This document shows, in pieces, positions 11,397 to 18,226 of a DNA stretch of 40,707 bases. Position 1 is the first letter of the stretch. Every line of letters starts with the position of its first letter. The translations under genes were made by a program, and so were the position numbers. This DNA comes from Clostridia bacterium. Lineage in GTDB: Bacteria > Bacillota > Clostridia > Christensenellales > CAG-1252. The stretch spans positions 1 to 40,707 of the forward strand of contig JAFTOZ010000033.1 of assembly GCA_017463565.1 (NCBI GenBank). The letters run 5' to 3'. The notes beneath the pieces were generated by a model, which saw only the letters and a program-made list of their open reading frames with translations, made no database searches and was not told where the DNA came from.

Positions 11397-11858
11397 ATGA
11401 GAAAATGTGTGGTTGTTTGTATTGGTTCCGACCGTATCAGCGGAGACGCTTTGGGTCCTATCGTGGGGACAATTTTGCGAGAAAAAGGGGTGAATTGCCC
11501 TGTTTTTGGGGTGGAAGGACAGCCGATTAACGGCATGAACGTCGAGGCTTACCGTGAGTTTTTCAAAAGATTTTACGCAGATTCGCTGGTGATTGCGGTG
11601 GACGCTGCCGTGGGAAAACCGCACGAGGTGGGGCAGATTTTGTGTAGACGAGGGGGCATTCGCGCAGGAGGTGCGCTGGGCCGTGAGGGGGATAGGATTG
11701 GCGATATTTCCCTCTTGGGTATCGTGGCGGAAAAAGAGGGGGAGGTGTTGCCCAGCCTATTGGCGACTCCTTTTCATCGGGTAGAGGAGATGGCGGAGCG
11801 CATTGCAGGGCGGCTTTTGCGTGCAATCGGCACCTCTCGGGAGGCGTGCAATGCCTAG
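11397..11858 (+). CDS. yyaC: YyaC-family putative spore protease (DUF1256)
   Basis: The 153-residue product starts MRKCVVVCIGSDRISGDALG and continues PIVGTILREKG, the N-terminal signature of the YyaC/DUF1256 family. Members share the fold of the germination protease GPR and are found in spore formers; the substrate is not settled. The start is uncertain. GGAG at 11373-11376 is about 20 bases upstream, too far for a normal site, and an in-frame stop at 11370 limits any upstream extension. A weak ATAAAAT at 11364-11370 could be a -10 element, possibly of a sporulation sigma factor. The gene overlaps the downstream DUF421 gene by 8 bases and stands opposite to all neighbours, between rpoB and rplL. 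Confidence 0.85.
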   Translation: MRKCVVVCIGSDRISGDALGPIVGTILREKGVNCPVFGVEGQPINGMNVEAYREFFKRFYADSLVIAVDAAVGKPHEVGQILCRRGGIRAGGALGREGDRIGDISLLGIVAEKEGEVLPSLLATPFHRVEEMAERIAGRLLRAIGTSREACNA

Positions 11859-12537
11859 TTATGCACAACTTTTGTTAAACGGCGTAGTCAGTTTTTTGGC
11901 TATGTTTTTGATTGCCAAAATACTGGGGAAAAAGCAGATTGCACAGTTGGATTTCGTGGACTATATCATTGGTATTTCCATCGGGAGTATCGCCGCAGAA
12001 ATGGCCTTTGATACCCAAAGACCCTGGTGGCATTACCTGGTTGGCATGGCTATCTTTGCCGCATTGGACTTGGTATTTGGGTTTTTGGCACGCAAATCCA
12101 GGCTTTGCAAGAAGTTATTCGTAGGGAGTCCGTTGATATTGATGGAGGAGGGAAAGTTGGTCTACCGCAACCTCAAACGGAGCAAGCTGTCGCTGAGTGA
12201 ATTCAAGTCCCTGTGCCGTGAGAAAGGGTATTTTAACCTGGAGGATATTGCCTATTGCATGCTGGAAACAGGGGGAAAGTTGAGCGTGCTACCTAAGCCG
12301 CAAAAAGCGGCGGCAACCGCCGTGGACGTGGGCGTTTGCCCATTAGAGCGGGCAAAACTGAGCAAGGACGTCGTGGAGGACGGATACGTGGTGAAAGCCT
12401 GTCTGGTGCAGTTGGGAAAGGACGAGGACTGGCTCTACGAGCGGTTGGGGGTGCAAAATCAAAAGGAAGTGCGCCGTATTGCCCTGGCAACCTACGACGA
12501 GGACACAGATCGCATGCGCGTGCATTATATGGAATAG
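11851..12537 (+). CDS. YetF-type DUF421 membrane protein
   Basis: This 228-residue protein matches the DUF421 (YetF/YrbG/YdfS) family. Hydrophobic segments near residues 5-25, 35-55 and 65-85 are followed by a soluble C-terminal half. The N-terminal LLNGVVSFLAMFLIAKILGK and DFVDYIIGISIGSIAAEMA are the recognisable stretches. B. subtilis relatives contribute to spore envelope and germination properties; the exact role here is inference. I start at the ATG at 11851 because GGGAGG precedes it by six bases. A longer frame from 11803 would place foreign sequence before the first membrane segment. The 8-base overlap with yyaC implies one operon and coupled translation. Confidence 0.87.
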   Translation: MPSYAQLLLNGVVSFLAMFLIAKILGKKQIAQLDFVDYIIGISIGSIAAEMAFDTQRPWWHYLVGMAIFAALDLVFGFLARKSRLCKKLFVGSPLILMEEGKLVYRNLKRSKLSLSEFKSLCREKGYFNLEDIAYCMLETGGKLSVLPKPQKAAATAVDVGVCPLERAKLSKDVVEDGYVVKACLVQLGKDEDWLYERLGVQNQKEVRRIALATYDEDTDRMRVHYME

Positions 12538-12553
12538 CGCACACGCAGGGGCG

Positions 12554-12578
12554 ATATACGCGCGCATACGCACGTATG
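12554..12578. repeat. 25-bp perfect alternating purine-pyrimidine tract between the DUF421 gene and rplL
   Basis: Bases 12554-12578 alternate purine-pyrimidine without a break (ATATACGCGCGCATACGCAC then GTATG). It shares the words ATACGCGC and GCATACGC with the tract at 11170-11193 on the other side of the yyaC-DUF421 pair. A shorter alternating run, GCGCACACGCA, precedes it. Confidence 0.85.
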
Positions 12579-12595
12579 AGGCAAGCAGCCGTACA

Positions 12596-12627
12596 AACAA
12601 AAAGCAACCGCACGAGTCGGTTGCTTT
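12596..12627 (-). terminator. Intrinsic terminator after rplL (possibly bidirectional)
   Basis: AAAGCAACCG (12601-12610) pairs perfectly with CGGTTGCTTT (12618-12627) around a 7-base loop. On the minus strand the stem is followed by TTGTTTGT after the terminal T-run, a good terminator for the rplK-rplL transcript. On the plus strand the following ACGTTTTG is poorer, but it could still stop yyaC-DUF421 transcripts. Confidence 0.85.
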
Positions 12628-12647
12628 ACGTTTTGTTCTGAAAGAAC

Positions 12648-13022
12648 TTACTTGATTTCGATCTCAGCGCCGAGAGCCTTCAGGGACTCAGCCAGCTTGT
12701 CGCTTTCTTCCTTGCTGATGTTCTCTTTCACAGCCTTGGGAGCGTTGTCAACCAGAGCCTTAGCCTCGCCGAGAGCCAAACCGGTCAGCTCACGAACAGC
12801 CTTCACAACTTGCAGCTTGTTGGGGCCAGCAGCCTTCAGGACCACGGTGAACTCAGTCTTCTCTTCCTCAACGGGAGCAGCAGCGGCAGCGGGAGCAGCA
12901 GCAACAGCCACGGGAGCAGCAGCGGAAACGCCGAACTCTTCCTCGAGAGCCTTCACGAGGTTGTTCAGTTCCAGAACGGTCATACCTTTAATTTCTTCAA
13001 TCAATTTAGCGATGTCAGCCAT
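12648..13022 (-). CDS. rplL: 50S ribosomal protein bL12 (L7/L12)
   Basis: Stalk protein that recruits translation GTPases to the ribosome. The 124 residues comprise an N-terminal dimerisation/L10-binding part ([19 protein letters not shown]), an Ala/Pro-rich hinge near 37-58, and the C-terminal domain with [13 protein letters not shown] and [10 protein letters not shown]-type sequence. I start at the ATG at 13022, with GGAGG eight bases upstream. A possible TTG at 13037 overlaps that ribosome site and is not the start. It is the last gene of its operon. In most bacteria rpoB follows directly; here a terminator and two opposite-strand genes intervene. Confidence 0.98.
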   Translation of the reverse strand: MADIAKLIEEIKGMTVLELNNLVKALEEEFGVSAAAPVAVAAAPAAAAAPVEEEKTEFTVVLKAAGPNKLQVVKAVRELTGLALGEAKALVDNAPKAVKENISKEESDKLAESLKALGAEIEIK

Positions 13023-13083
13023 TTTTATATCCTCCAATATTTTCTTAAATTAGTTAGTTGCAACAGTGCGTTGCCAAATGTGT

Positions 13084-13623
13084 TTATGCCTCTTGCTTGT
13101 CAGCGATTGCCTTCAGTGCGATAGCCAATCCGCCGATAGTGCCGTTCAGTACGCGTACAAAACCGGTAATAGGTGCTTGCAGCATGCCCAACACTTTTGC
13201 GACCAAAACTTCTCTCGAGGGAAGCTCAGCCAATTCTTTTACGCCATTCACGTCAATGGCTACCTTGTCTACCAAACCACTCTTGACCTTGATCTTGCCA
13301 AACTTGCCGACGTACTCGGTGAGAATCTTGGCAGGAGCAACCGCATCCGCATAGCCGAACGCCAACGCGGTGGGGCCTTCCAAATCGTTGTCGAAGTCGG
13401 TGTAGCCCAGCTCGTTGAACGCGATCTTGACCAAACGGTTCTTCAATACGCGATACTCAACGCCTGCTTCACGCAACTTAGCACGCAATTCGGTGTCTTG
13501 TGCGGCGGTAAGACCTTGGTAACTCATCAAAACGATCGATTGTGCGCTTTCGATTTTGCCCTTGATTTCATCAATGACTTCTCTCTTTACGCCCAAGATG
13601 GCTTCTGATGCCTTAGATGCCAT
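13084..13623 (-). CDS. rplJ: 50S ribosomal protein uL10
   Basis: Base of the L7/L12 stalk, binding 23S rRNA and the L12 dimers; in bacteria the L10-L12 complex also represses its own mRNA. The 179 residues include the conserved LREAGVEYRVLKNRLVKIA and GPTALAFGY stretches and a C-terminal helix that binds L12. GGAGGTAGACAC precedes the ATG. An L10 leader RNA and a near-perfect promoter lie directly upstream, so rplJ-rplL can be transcribed and regulated apart from rplK-rplA. Confidence 0.98.
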   Translation of the reverse strand: MASKASEAILGVKREVIDEIKGKIESAQSIVLMSYQGLTAAQDTELRAKLREAGVEYRVLKNRLVKIAFNELGYTDFDNDLEGPTALAFGYADAVAPAKILTEYVGKFGKIKVKSGLVDKVAIDVNGVKELAELPSREVLVAKVLGMLQAPITGFVRVLNGTIGGLAIALKAIADKQEA

Positions 13624-13670
13624 GTGTCTACCTCCATTTATTTTCCACAGTTGATGATGTGGTCACATAT

Positions 13671-13780
13671 CAAAATATCCTCTCGCCCATACAAGACAAG
13701 AGGATACCATACGAACATTGTAGTTTGCATTCACCTCGGCAAGAAATTAAGGCCGTAGCCACTTGCTGTCTTTGTATGAA
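13671..13780 (-). ncRNA. L10 leader (ribosomal protein L10 autoregulatory RNA)
   Basis: The minus-strand sequence contains AGACAGCAAGTGGC, GGCCTTAATTTC and TTGCCGAGGTG in the order typical of Bacillota L10 leaders, which bind L10(L12)4 and control the rplJL transcript. Downstream, TATCCTCT and AGAGGATA (13676-13683 / 13699-13706) form a stem followed by ATTTTG, a plausible attenuator. The RNA would start near 13780, seven to eight bases after the -10 box. I recognise this by motif order, not by a covariance search. Confidence 0.85.
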
Positions 13781-13787
13781 CGATGCT

Positions 13788-13816
13788 ATTATACCGACCT
13801 TGCGGTCGTCTGTCAA
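13788..13816 (-). promoter_or_regulatory. Consensus sigma-A promoter for rplJ-rplL
   Basis: On the minus strand a perfect TTGACA (13811-13816) stands 17 bases from a perfect TATAAT (13788-13793). The spacer contains the palindrome CGACCgcaaGGTCG at 13795-13808. This is the strongest promoter match in the window. Confidence 0.92.
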
Positions 13817-13835
13817 CTATTTGGTGACAGAATTT

Positions 13836-14522
13836 TTATTTGCTGTAGCTGACCTTGACGCCAGGACCCATAGTGGTGGCAACAGCGATGCTCTTCAGGT
13901 ATTGACCCTTAGCAGCACTGGGCTTTGCCTTGACGATAGCGTCCATAACGGTTTCGAAGTTCTCGATCAGCTTGTCTGCGCCGAAGCTCACCTTACCGAA
14001 GGACACGTGAATGATAGCAGCCTTGTCCAAACGGTACTCAACCTTACCGGCCTTGATATCGTGGATAGCCTTGGTGATATCGTTGGTCACGGTACCACTC
14101 TTGGGGTTAGGCATCAAGCCCTTGGGACCCAGCAAACGAGCGATACGGCCTACCAGACCCATCATGTCGGGGGTGGTGATACATGCGTCGAAATCGAACC
14201 AGCTTTCCTTTTGGATCTTGGCGATCATTTCCTCTGCGCCTACGAAGTCTGCACCGGCAGCCACGGCCTCGTCAGCCTTGGCACCCTTTGCCAGAACCAA
14301 TACGCGCACCTTTTTACCGGTACCGTGGGGAAGAACGCACACGCCACGAACTTGTTGGTCAGCGTGACGGGGGTCAACACCCAAACGTACGTGCAGCTCG
14401 ACGGACTCGTCGAATTTGGCATTGGCAGCCTCGATAGCGGCCTTGATGCCCTCTACGTATTCATAAACCTTGCCGTGCTCGATCTTAGCAGCAGCCTCTT
14501 TATATCTCTTACTAGTCTTCAT
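13836..14522 (-). CDS. rplA: 50S ribosomal protein uL1
   Basis: Builds the L1 stalk at the ribosomal E site and in many bacteria represses the L11-L1 operon by binding its mRNA. The product is 228 residues, the usual length. The family signature is visible ([20 protein letters not shown] followed by PKSGTV), as is the C-terminal [10 protein letters not shown]. It lies 14 bases after rplK. GGAGG-type sequence (AGGAGGAGCC) precedes the ATG. Confidence 0.98.
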   Translation of the reverse strand: MKTSKRYKEAAAKIEHGKVYEYVEGIKAAIEAANAKFDESVELHVRLGVDPRHADQQVRGVCVLPHGTGKKVRVLVLAKGAKADEAVAAGADFVGAEEMIAKIQKESWFDFDACITTPDMMGLVGRIARLLGPKGLMPNPKSGTVTNDITKAIHDIKAGKVEYRLDKAAIIHVSFGKVSFGADKLIENFETVMDAIVKAKPSAAKGQYLKSIAVATTMGPGVKVSYSK

Positions 14523-14536
14523 ATCGGCTCCTCCTA

Positions 14537-14962
14537 TTAGTCAACGACCACGATGCCCATGGAACGGGCGGTACCGGCGATCATGCTGCAAGCTGCCTCC
14601 AGGGAACCTGCGTTGAGATCGGGCATTTTCATTTTTGCGATTTCCTCTACTTGTGCCTTGGTGATGTTGGCAACCTTGCTCTTGTTGGGAGCTGCACTAC
14701 CACTTTGGATACCGCATGCCTTCAGAATGAGCACGGGTGCGGGAGGAGTCTTCAAAACGAAGGAGAAGGTGCGGTCAGCATAGATGGTCATCACTACGGG
14801 GATTACCAAACCTGCTTGCTTCGCAGTTTTCTCGTTGAATTCCTTGGTGAAACCGGGAATGTTGATACCGTGCGGGCCAAGGGTGCTACCTACGGGTGGA
14901 CCTGGGGTTGCTTTGCCTGCCGGCAGTTGTAATTTGACGATTGCTTTTACTTTCTTTGCCAT
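14537..14962 (-). CDS. rplK: 50S ribosomal protein uL11
   Basis: Binds the GTPase-associated centre of 23S rRNA. The 141 residues begin with [20 protein letters not shown] and end in [13 protein letters not shown], both characteristic of L11. AAGGAGG lies a few bases before the ATG. It opens the L11-L1 pair. The 101-base gap from nusG holds a leader hairpin but no clear promoter, so transcription probably comes from the rpmG promoter. Confidence 0.98.
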   Translation of the reverse strand: MAKKVKAIVKLQLPAGKATPGPPVGSTLGPHGINIPGFTKEFNEKTAKQAGLVIPVVMTIYADRTFSFVLKTPPAPVLILKACGIQSGSAAPNKSKVANITKAQVEEIAKMKMPDLNAGSLEAACSMIAGTARSMGIVVVD

Positions 14963-15033
14963 AGTGATACCTCCTTACTATGCAAATATGGTACGAACGA
15001 GAAGCATGATTGCGTATTTACTTCTCTCCCACC

Positions 15034-15051
15034 GCAACGCTTTCGCATTGC
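15034..15051 (-). promoter_or_regulatory. GNRA-capped hairpin in the nusG-rplK gap
   Basis: On the minus strand GCAATGC-GAAA-GCGTTGC forms a 7-bp stem (one G-T pair) with a GAAA tetraloop, about 70 bases before rplK. L1 is known to repress rplK-rplA by binding a stem in this leader, so this is a candidate site. That assignment rests on position only. Confidence 0.4.
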
Positions 15052-15063
15052 TATAAAACTTTG

Positions 15064-15591
15064 TTAGCAGCGCTCGATTTGGTTGAACTCGAGCTTGATG
15101 GGCGTGGGCTTGCCGAACATATGCAGAATAACTTCTACAACGCTGGCCTCGGCGTCGATCTTGTTGACCTCGCCATAGTAGCCCTCGAATGCACCCGCGA
15201 TGATGCGAACTTGGTCGCCCTCGTTGATGCCGAGATCCTCTGCCTTGACCTTCTCCAAACCCATGCGACGAATTTCGTCCGCGGAGAGTGCCTCGGGACG
15301 GCCACCTGCGCCTACAAAGCCGGTTACGCCCTGAATGGACGTGACCTTGTAGTAGACGTGGTCAGAGTAGATCATCTTGATGAAGGCGTAAGTGGGGAAC
15401 TTCTTCTTCATCACGATCTTACGCTTGCCGTTCTTCTCGACAATCTCTTCCTCCTCCAAAACCTTCACTTCGAAGATTTGATCTTGCAGGCCGTTGTTCT
15501 CGACCATCTTGAGGATGTTGTCACGAACTACCAACTCACGCGAAGGGGTGATATGGATAATGTACCAACACACTTTGTTAGTATCTGCCAT
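15064..15591 (-). CDS. nusG: Transcription elongation/antitermination factor NusG
   Basis: Binds RNA polymerase near the beta' clamp and links transcription with Rho or the ribosome. The 175 residues contain the N-terminal NGN domain (WYIIHITPSRELVVRDNILK), the TGFVGAGGRPEALS loop near the domain end, and a C-terminal KOW domain with GDQVRIIAGAFEGYYGEV. It follows secE by 15 bases. GGGAG stands ten bases before the ATG. The order secE-nusG-rplK is ancient and conserved. Confidence 0.98.
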   Translation of the reverse strand: MADTNKVCWYIIHITPSRELVVRDNILKMVENNGLQDQIFEVKVLEEEEIVEKNGKRKIVMKKKFPTYAFIKMIYSDHVYYKVTSIQGVTGFVGAGGRPEALSADEIRRMGLEKVKAEDLGINEGDQVRIIAGAFEGYYGEVNKIDAEASVVEVILHMFGKPTPIKLEFNQIERC

Positions 15592-15606
15592 AATACGCTC
15601 CCTTTA

Positions 15607-15858
15607 CTATTGGTTCAACAGTAGACGCAACAGCGCGGTCAGACCGGTATCAAACGCACCGGTGATTACCAAGAAAAACAACACCACTACCAGTACGACG
15701 CCGGTCTGTGCCATCACCTTGCCAAAGGTGGGCCAGCTGACCTTCTTCAGCTCGGAAATGATGCCCTTGAAACCTGCGCCAAGACGCTTGAAAAACTTAG
15801 CGGCCTTGTTCTCGCCGGGTTTCTTATTCTTTTCGGTATTTTTGGGATTCTTAGCCAT
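15607..15858 (-). CDS. secE: Preprotein translocase subunit SecE
   Basis: Small essential subunit of the SecYEG channel in the cytoplasmic membrane. The 83 residues have a lysine-rich cytoplasmic N-terminus of about 30 residues and the conserved amphipathic ELKKVSWPTFGKVM. A single membrane segment follows near residues 52-75 (TGVVLVVVLFFLVITGAF). GGAGG precedes the ATG. It sits between rpmG and nusG with short gaps. Confidence 0.97.
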   Translation of the reverse strand: MAKNPKNTEKNKKPGENKAAKFFKRLGAGFKGIISELKKVSWPTFGKVMAQTGVVLVVVLFFLVITGAFDTGLTALLRLLLNQ

Positions 15859-15872
15859 ATAGCCTCCAGTGA

Positions 15873-16037
15873 TTACTTAGACTCTTTGTGAAGGGTGTGC
15901 TTTCTGCAGAAAGGACAATATTTGCTGAACTCCAAACGATCGGGAGAGTTCTTCTTGTTCTTTTTGGTATTGTAGTTACGTTGTTTACACTCGGTACAAG
16001 CCAACGTGATTCTGGCTCTCGCCTCTTTCGCTGCCAT
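15873..16037 (-). CDS. rpmG: 50S ribosomal protein bL33
   Basis: A 54-residue protein beginning [20 protein letters not shown] and ending [14 protein letters not shown]. Four cysteines (C14, C17, C41, C44) form the zinc-binding C-plus version of L33. AAGGAG lies seven bases before the ATG. The stop is 15 bases before secE. It opens the rpmG-secE-nusG-rplK-rplA unit behind a near-consensus promoter. Confidence 0.96.
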   Translation of the reverse strand: MAAKEARARITLACTECKQRNYNTKKNKKNSPDRLEFSKYCPFCRKHTLHKESK

Positions 16038-16051
16038 AGTAAAACTCCTTG

Positions 16052-16077
16052 AAAAAAATTACACCCCACAGAGGTGC
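16052..16077 (-). promoter_or_regulatory. Leader hairpin with T-run upstream of rpmG
   Basis: On the minus strand GCACC and GGTGT pair (one G-T) around TCTGTGG and are followed by AATTTTTTT. This lies between the promoter and the rpmG ribosome site, where a weak terminator would act as an attenuator. The stem is short, so this is only suggestive. Confidence 0.4.
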
Positions 16078-16083
16078 TACCCT

Positions 16084-16112
16084 ACTATACCATCTATTGG
16101 GGTGGGTGTCAA
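16084..16112 (-). promoter_or_regulatory. Sigma-A promoter for rpmG-secE-nusG-rplK-rplA
   Basis: On the minus strand a perfect TTGACA (16107-16112) is followed after 17 bases by TATAGT (16084-16089). The start would be near 16076, giving a leader of about 40 bases. The remaining gap up to 16230 holds no gene; it contains the palindromic TATGCGCacgcgtaGCGCATA near 16199-16219. Confidence 0.88.
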
Positions 16113-16230
16113 CAAATTTAAGGGTTAATCCTGCAAAATTTTGTGTATTTTATAGAGATTTTTCAAAAACCTCCTTGCGTAGGCGGGGGCAAACGCATTA
16201 TGCGCACGCGTAGCGCATACGTAGGACGAA

Positions 16231-16266
16231 GAAAAAGACGGCAACTCCCAAGAGAGAAAGCCGTCT
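16231..16266 (-). terminator. Intrinsic terminator after the PH-like membrane protein gene
   Basis: AGACGGC (16236-16242) pairs with GCCGTCT (16260-16266). On the minus strand the stem is followed by TTTTCTTC. It lies about 30 bases past the stop codon at 16295. Confidence 0.8.
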
Positions 16267-16294
16267 GTTGCTCAAATGATCGGATTGAAAATTT

Positions 16295-17104
16295 CTATAG
16301 ATCGCGCTTGATTTCCACGATCTTGGCGCCCACCTCGGCTACGAAACGCTTGTAGTCCTTGCCGGGAGAGGAGATGACGACGGTGGTGTAGAGGTCGTGC
16401 TCGCCACGGCGAATGGGGGAACGGAAACTGATGAGCTGCTGAATGTCGTCGGTGAGAATGTTGAGCGCAAACTTGCGGCGGCTGCACTTTGCCAAAAGGC
16501 TCAGACCGATGATGCCAAGCACGCAACCAACACCCAATACTACCCATTGAATCCATGCAAAGTCACCGTATAGACCAAGCATAATATCCGAAATGGCAGG
16601 CACGGTGCAGGCAAGCACAGAAAAGACGCAGGCGGCAAGGAGCAAAACACCGAAGAACAGTTTGCCCCAGCTGATGATACTGCGACGCATACTGCTGACA
16701 CCGTGGACGTGCTCGATACCAAGCTCGGAACGGTAGGACGTGGCAAACAGCATACGGCGGTTGGTCAACACGATATGGCCACCGCGTACCACCTGGTAGT
16801 CCTCGTAAACACGCTCGCCCTCGGCAAGTACGAATCCGTGGACGGTGAGAGGCGCGGGCGCTTCCTCTACGACGGGAGCGGGCGCAGGTGCCTTCTTGGG
16901 GGCCTTCTTCGGCTCGCTCTTGGGCGCCTTTTTGGCGGCTTTCTTGGGAGCGGGAGCGGCCTCTGCCACAGGCTCCTCTACGGGTGCGCTACGCAAAGCG
17001 GCAGGCAACTCGGGTACTTCGAATACCACGGGGCCTTCCTCCGCAGGCGCAGAAATTTCGTCGAGAAGTTCGATATCTTCTATCATACGAGGATCTTCGT
17101 TCAT
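16295..17104 (-). CDS. Membrane protein with PH-like domain and Lys/Ala/Pro-rich linker
   Basis: I do not recognise a named family for this 269-residue protein. Its layout is clear. Residues about 1-45 are acidic. Residues about 46-85 are a low-complexity Ala/Pro/Lys linker with KKAPK- and EPKKAPKK-type repeats. A segment like bacterial PH domains follows (GHIVLTNRRMLFATSYRSEL), then two membrane segments near residues 145-170 and 182-205 (FFGVLLLAACVFSVLAC; WIQWVVLGVGCVLGIIGLSL). A basic cytoplasmic C-terminus ends VEIKRDL. The linker suggests a flexible tether; any ligand is unknown. AAAGGAT precedes the ATG. The gene is monocistronic, between its own promoter and terminator, and divergent from the TSCPD gene. 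Confidence 0.8.
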   Translation of the reverse strand: MNEDPRMIEDIELLDEISAPAEEGPVVFEVPELPAALRSAPVEEPVAEAAPAPKKAAKKAPKSEPKKAPKKAPAPAPVVEEAPAPLTVHGFVLAEGERVYEDYQVVRGGHIVLTNRRMLFATSYRSELGIEHVHGVSSMRRSIISWGKLFFGVLLLAACVFSVLACTVPAISDIMLGLYGDFAWIQWVVLGVGCVLGIIGLSLLAKCSRRKFALNILTDDIQQLISFRSPIRRGEHDLYTTVVISSPGKDYKRFVAEVGAKIVEIKRDL

Positions 17105-17149
17105 GGTCTACCATCCTTTCCTTTTTTCTCTGATTGCGCAGATACATCT

Positions 17150-17178
17150 ATTATAGCATTAAAATATGCGTTTGGGAA
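17150..17178 (-). promoter_or_regulatory. Promoter for the PH-like membrane protein gene
   Basis: On the minus strand TATAAT (17150-17155) carries the extended -10 TGC just upstream. A weak TTCCCA (17173-17178) stands 17 bases away. Confidence 0.65.
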
Positions 17179-17214
17179 GTACATAGTGCTTTTTTCTTGT
17201 TTTTTATGAATATA

Positions 17215-17244
17215 TTGACATAGAAAGCAGGTTTTTGCTACAAT
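17215..17244 (+). promoter_or_regulatory. Promoter for the TSCPD-domain gene
   Basis: TTGACA (17215-17220) is followed after 18 bases by TACAAT (17239-17244). The leader would be about 20 bases and contains GTGAGG seven bases before the ATG. Confidence 0.8.
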
Positions 17245-17272
17245 AGGGAAAGAAAAGAAGTGAGGTATCTAT

Positions 17273-17518
17273 ATGATTTATCATACGAAAGGCGTGTGCT
17301 CGCGCTCGATGGAAGTTGAGATCGACGAGCAAGGCATCATCACAAAGGCCGTGATTAACGGCGGTTGCCCCGGCAATACCACCGGTTTGGCAAAGTTGGC
17401 CGTGGGTCGCAAGGCAGAGGATATTATTGCTCTTTGCGACGGTATCCGCTGTGGCGGTAGGCCCACCTCCTGCCCCGACCAGTTGGCGCAGGCACTCAAG
17501 CAAGCCTTGGCAAAATAG
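17273..17518 (+). CDS. TSCPD-domain protein (TIGR03905 family)
   Basis: The 81-residue protein contains the TSCPD domain, best known from the C-terminus of some B12-dependent ribonucleotide reductases and here standing alone, as in the TIGR03905 family. Five cysteines are visible: C9, C32 (NGGCPGN), C55, C60 (IRCGGR) and C67 (TSCPD). The cysteines suggest metal or redox chemistry, but the function is not established. It has its own promoter and ribosome site. Its normal downstream region is occupied by the inverted-repeat element. If the outer arms of that element are its former terminator, the insertion has separated them. Confidence 0.88.
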   Translation: MIYHTKGVCSRSMEVEIDEQGIITKAVINGGCPGNTTGLAKLAVGRKAEDIIALCDGIRCGGRPTSCPDQLAQALKQALAK

Positions 17519-17613
17519 TTTTGGCAAAGAAAAAGCCGCTCCGAAAGGATTGTACTCTTAAGGACAGTTTTTGGAATACATTACCTACCGACAGAAAAAG
17601 CAGAAACCGCAGA

Positions 17614-17641
17614 TTGATTTTCTGCGGTTTTGTATTATAAT
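17614..17641 (+). promoter_or_regulatory. Candidate promoter of the cargo gene
   Basis: TTGATT (17614-17619) lies in the loop of the left hairpin. TATAAT (17636-17641) stands 16 bases downstream. Between it and the gene TTTATTTGT (near 17662) and ACAAATAAA (near 17701) form an inverted repeat that could be an operator or leader stem. Confidence 0.5.
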
Positions 17642-17732
17642 AGGGATAGGGACTAAACTTGATTTATTTGTTAATCAAAAGTGAAATTTGAATGAATCAG
17701 ACAAATAAACAAGAATTTGAAAAGGAAATAAT

Positions 17733-18098
17733 ATGGAACAAAAATATCAGATTGGTAATGAATATGGATCTATAATGTGGGACATCGAAAAGCTCCTCAA
17801 AGATATTGAAAAGTTTAGAATAAAAGCATTTGATGTTAAGCATCTCGTTCTCAGCAATCCGTTTCACGGAAATGAAGAATATGCTATGACCACCGAAATT
17901 ACTCAGCCTCTAATTATTGTCAATCTAACAGAAAATATAGACAAGCTAATTGATGGCAACCATAGATTACAAAAGGCATTGAAACTTGGTGTAGCAACGA
18001 TCGATGCTTATTATCTGTCGTTTGAAGAACATCGCAACTACATTATTGATTTTCACGAGGATATATATCACCATATAGTAAGTCATTGGAAAAATTAA
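17733..18098 (+). CDS. Small ParB/sulfiredoxin-like protein carried by the element
   Basis: This 121-residue product contains PLIIVNLTENIDKLIDGNHR followed by LQKALKLGVATIDAYYLS. The stretch resembles the nucleotide-binding core of the ParB N-terminal/sulfiredoxin fold, where a GxHR-type motif (here DGNHRL) forms the active or CTP-binding site. The DNA-binding helix-turn-helix of true ParB is missing, so this is not a partition protein in the usual sense. AAAGGAAA precedes the ATG at good spacing. Base composition is far more AT-rich than any neighbour, pointing to transfer. The family assignment is by motif only; I infer a stand-alone ParB-like enzyme or regulator with unknown target. Confidence 0.7.
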   Translation: MEQKYQIGNEYGSIMWDIEKLLKDIEKFRIKAFDVKHLVLSNPFHGNEEYAMTTEITQPLIIVNLTENIDKLIDGNHRLQKALKLGVATIDAYYLSFEEHRNYIIDFHEDIYHHIVSHWKN

Positions 18099-18226
18099 AT
18101 TCTAATTTGTCGAGAAATAAGGGAACGCTCATAGATAAAAGCCTCCCTTGTATAAAGGGATCCTTTTTTGTTCATCTATGCCTCGTCAATTTTCCTGACA
18201 AGCACTGCATTTGTGTCCACAAAGGC

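Noticed and set aside
15851-16069. 72-codon open frame over the rpmG position on the same strand
   Set aside because: The correct frame at 15873-16037 encodes a textbook four-cysteine L33 with a good ribosome site, so this overlapping frame is not used.
16038-16294. A tRNA gene upstream of rpmG-secE, as in many bacteria
   Set aside because: No cloverleaf, T-loop GGTTCRANYCC or CCA end is seen; the gap contains a promoter, a leader hairpin, a palindrome and a terminator.
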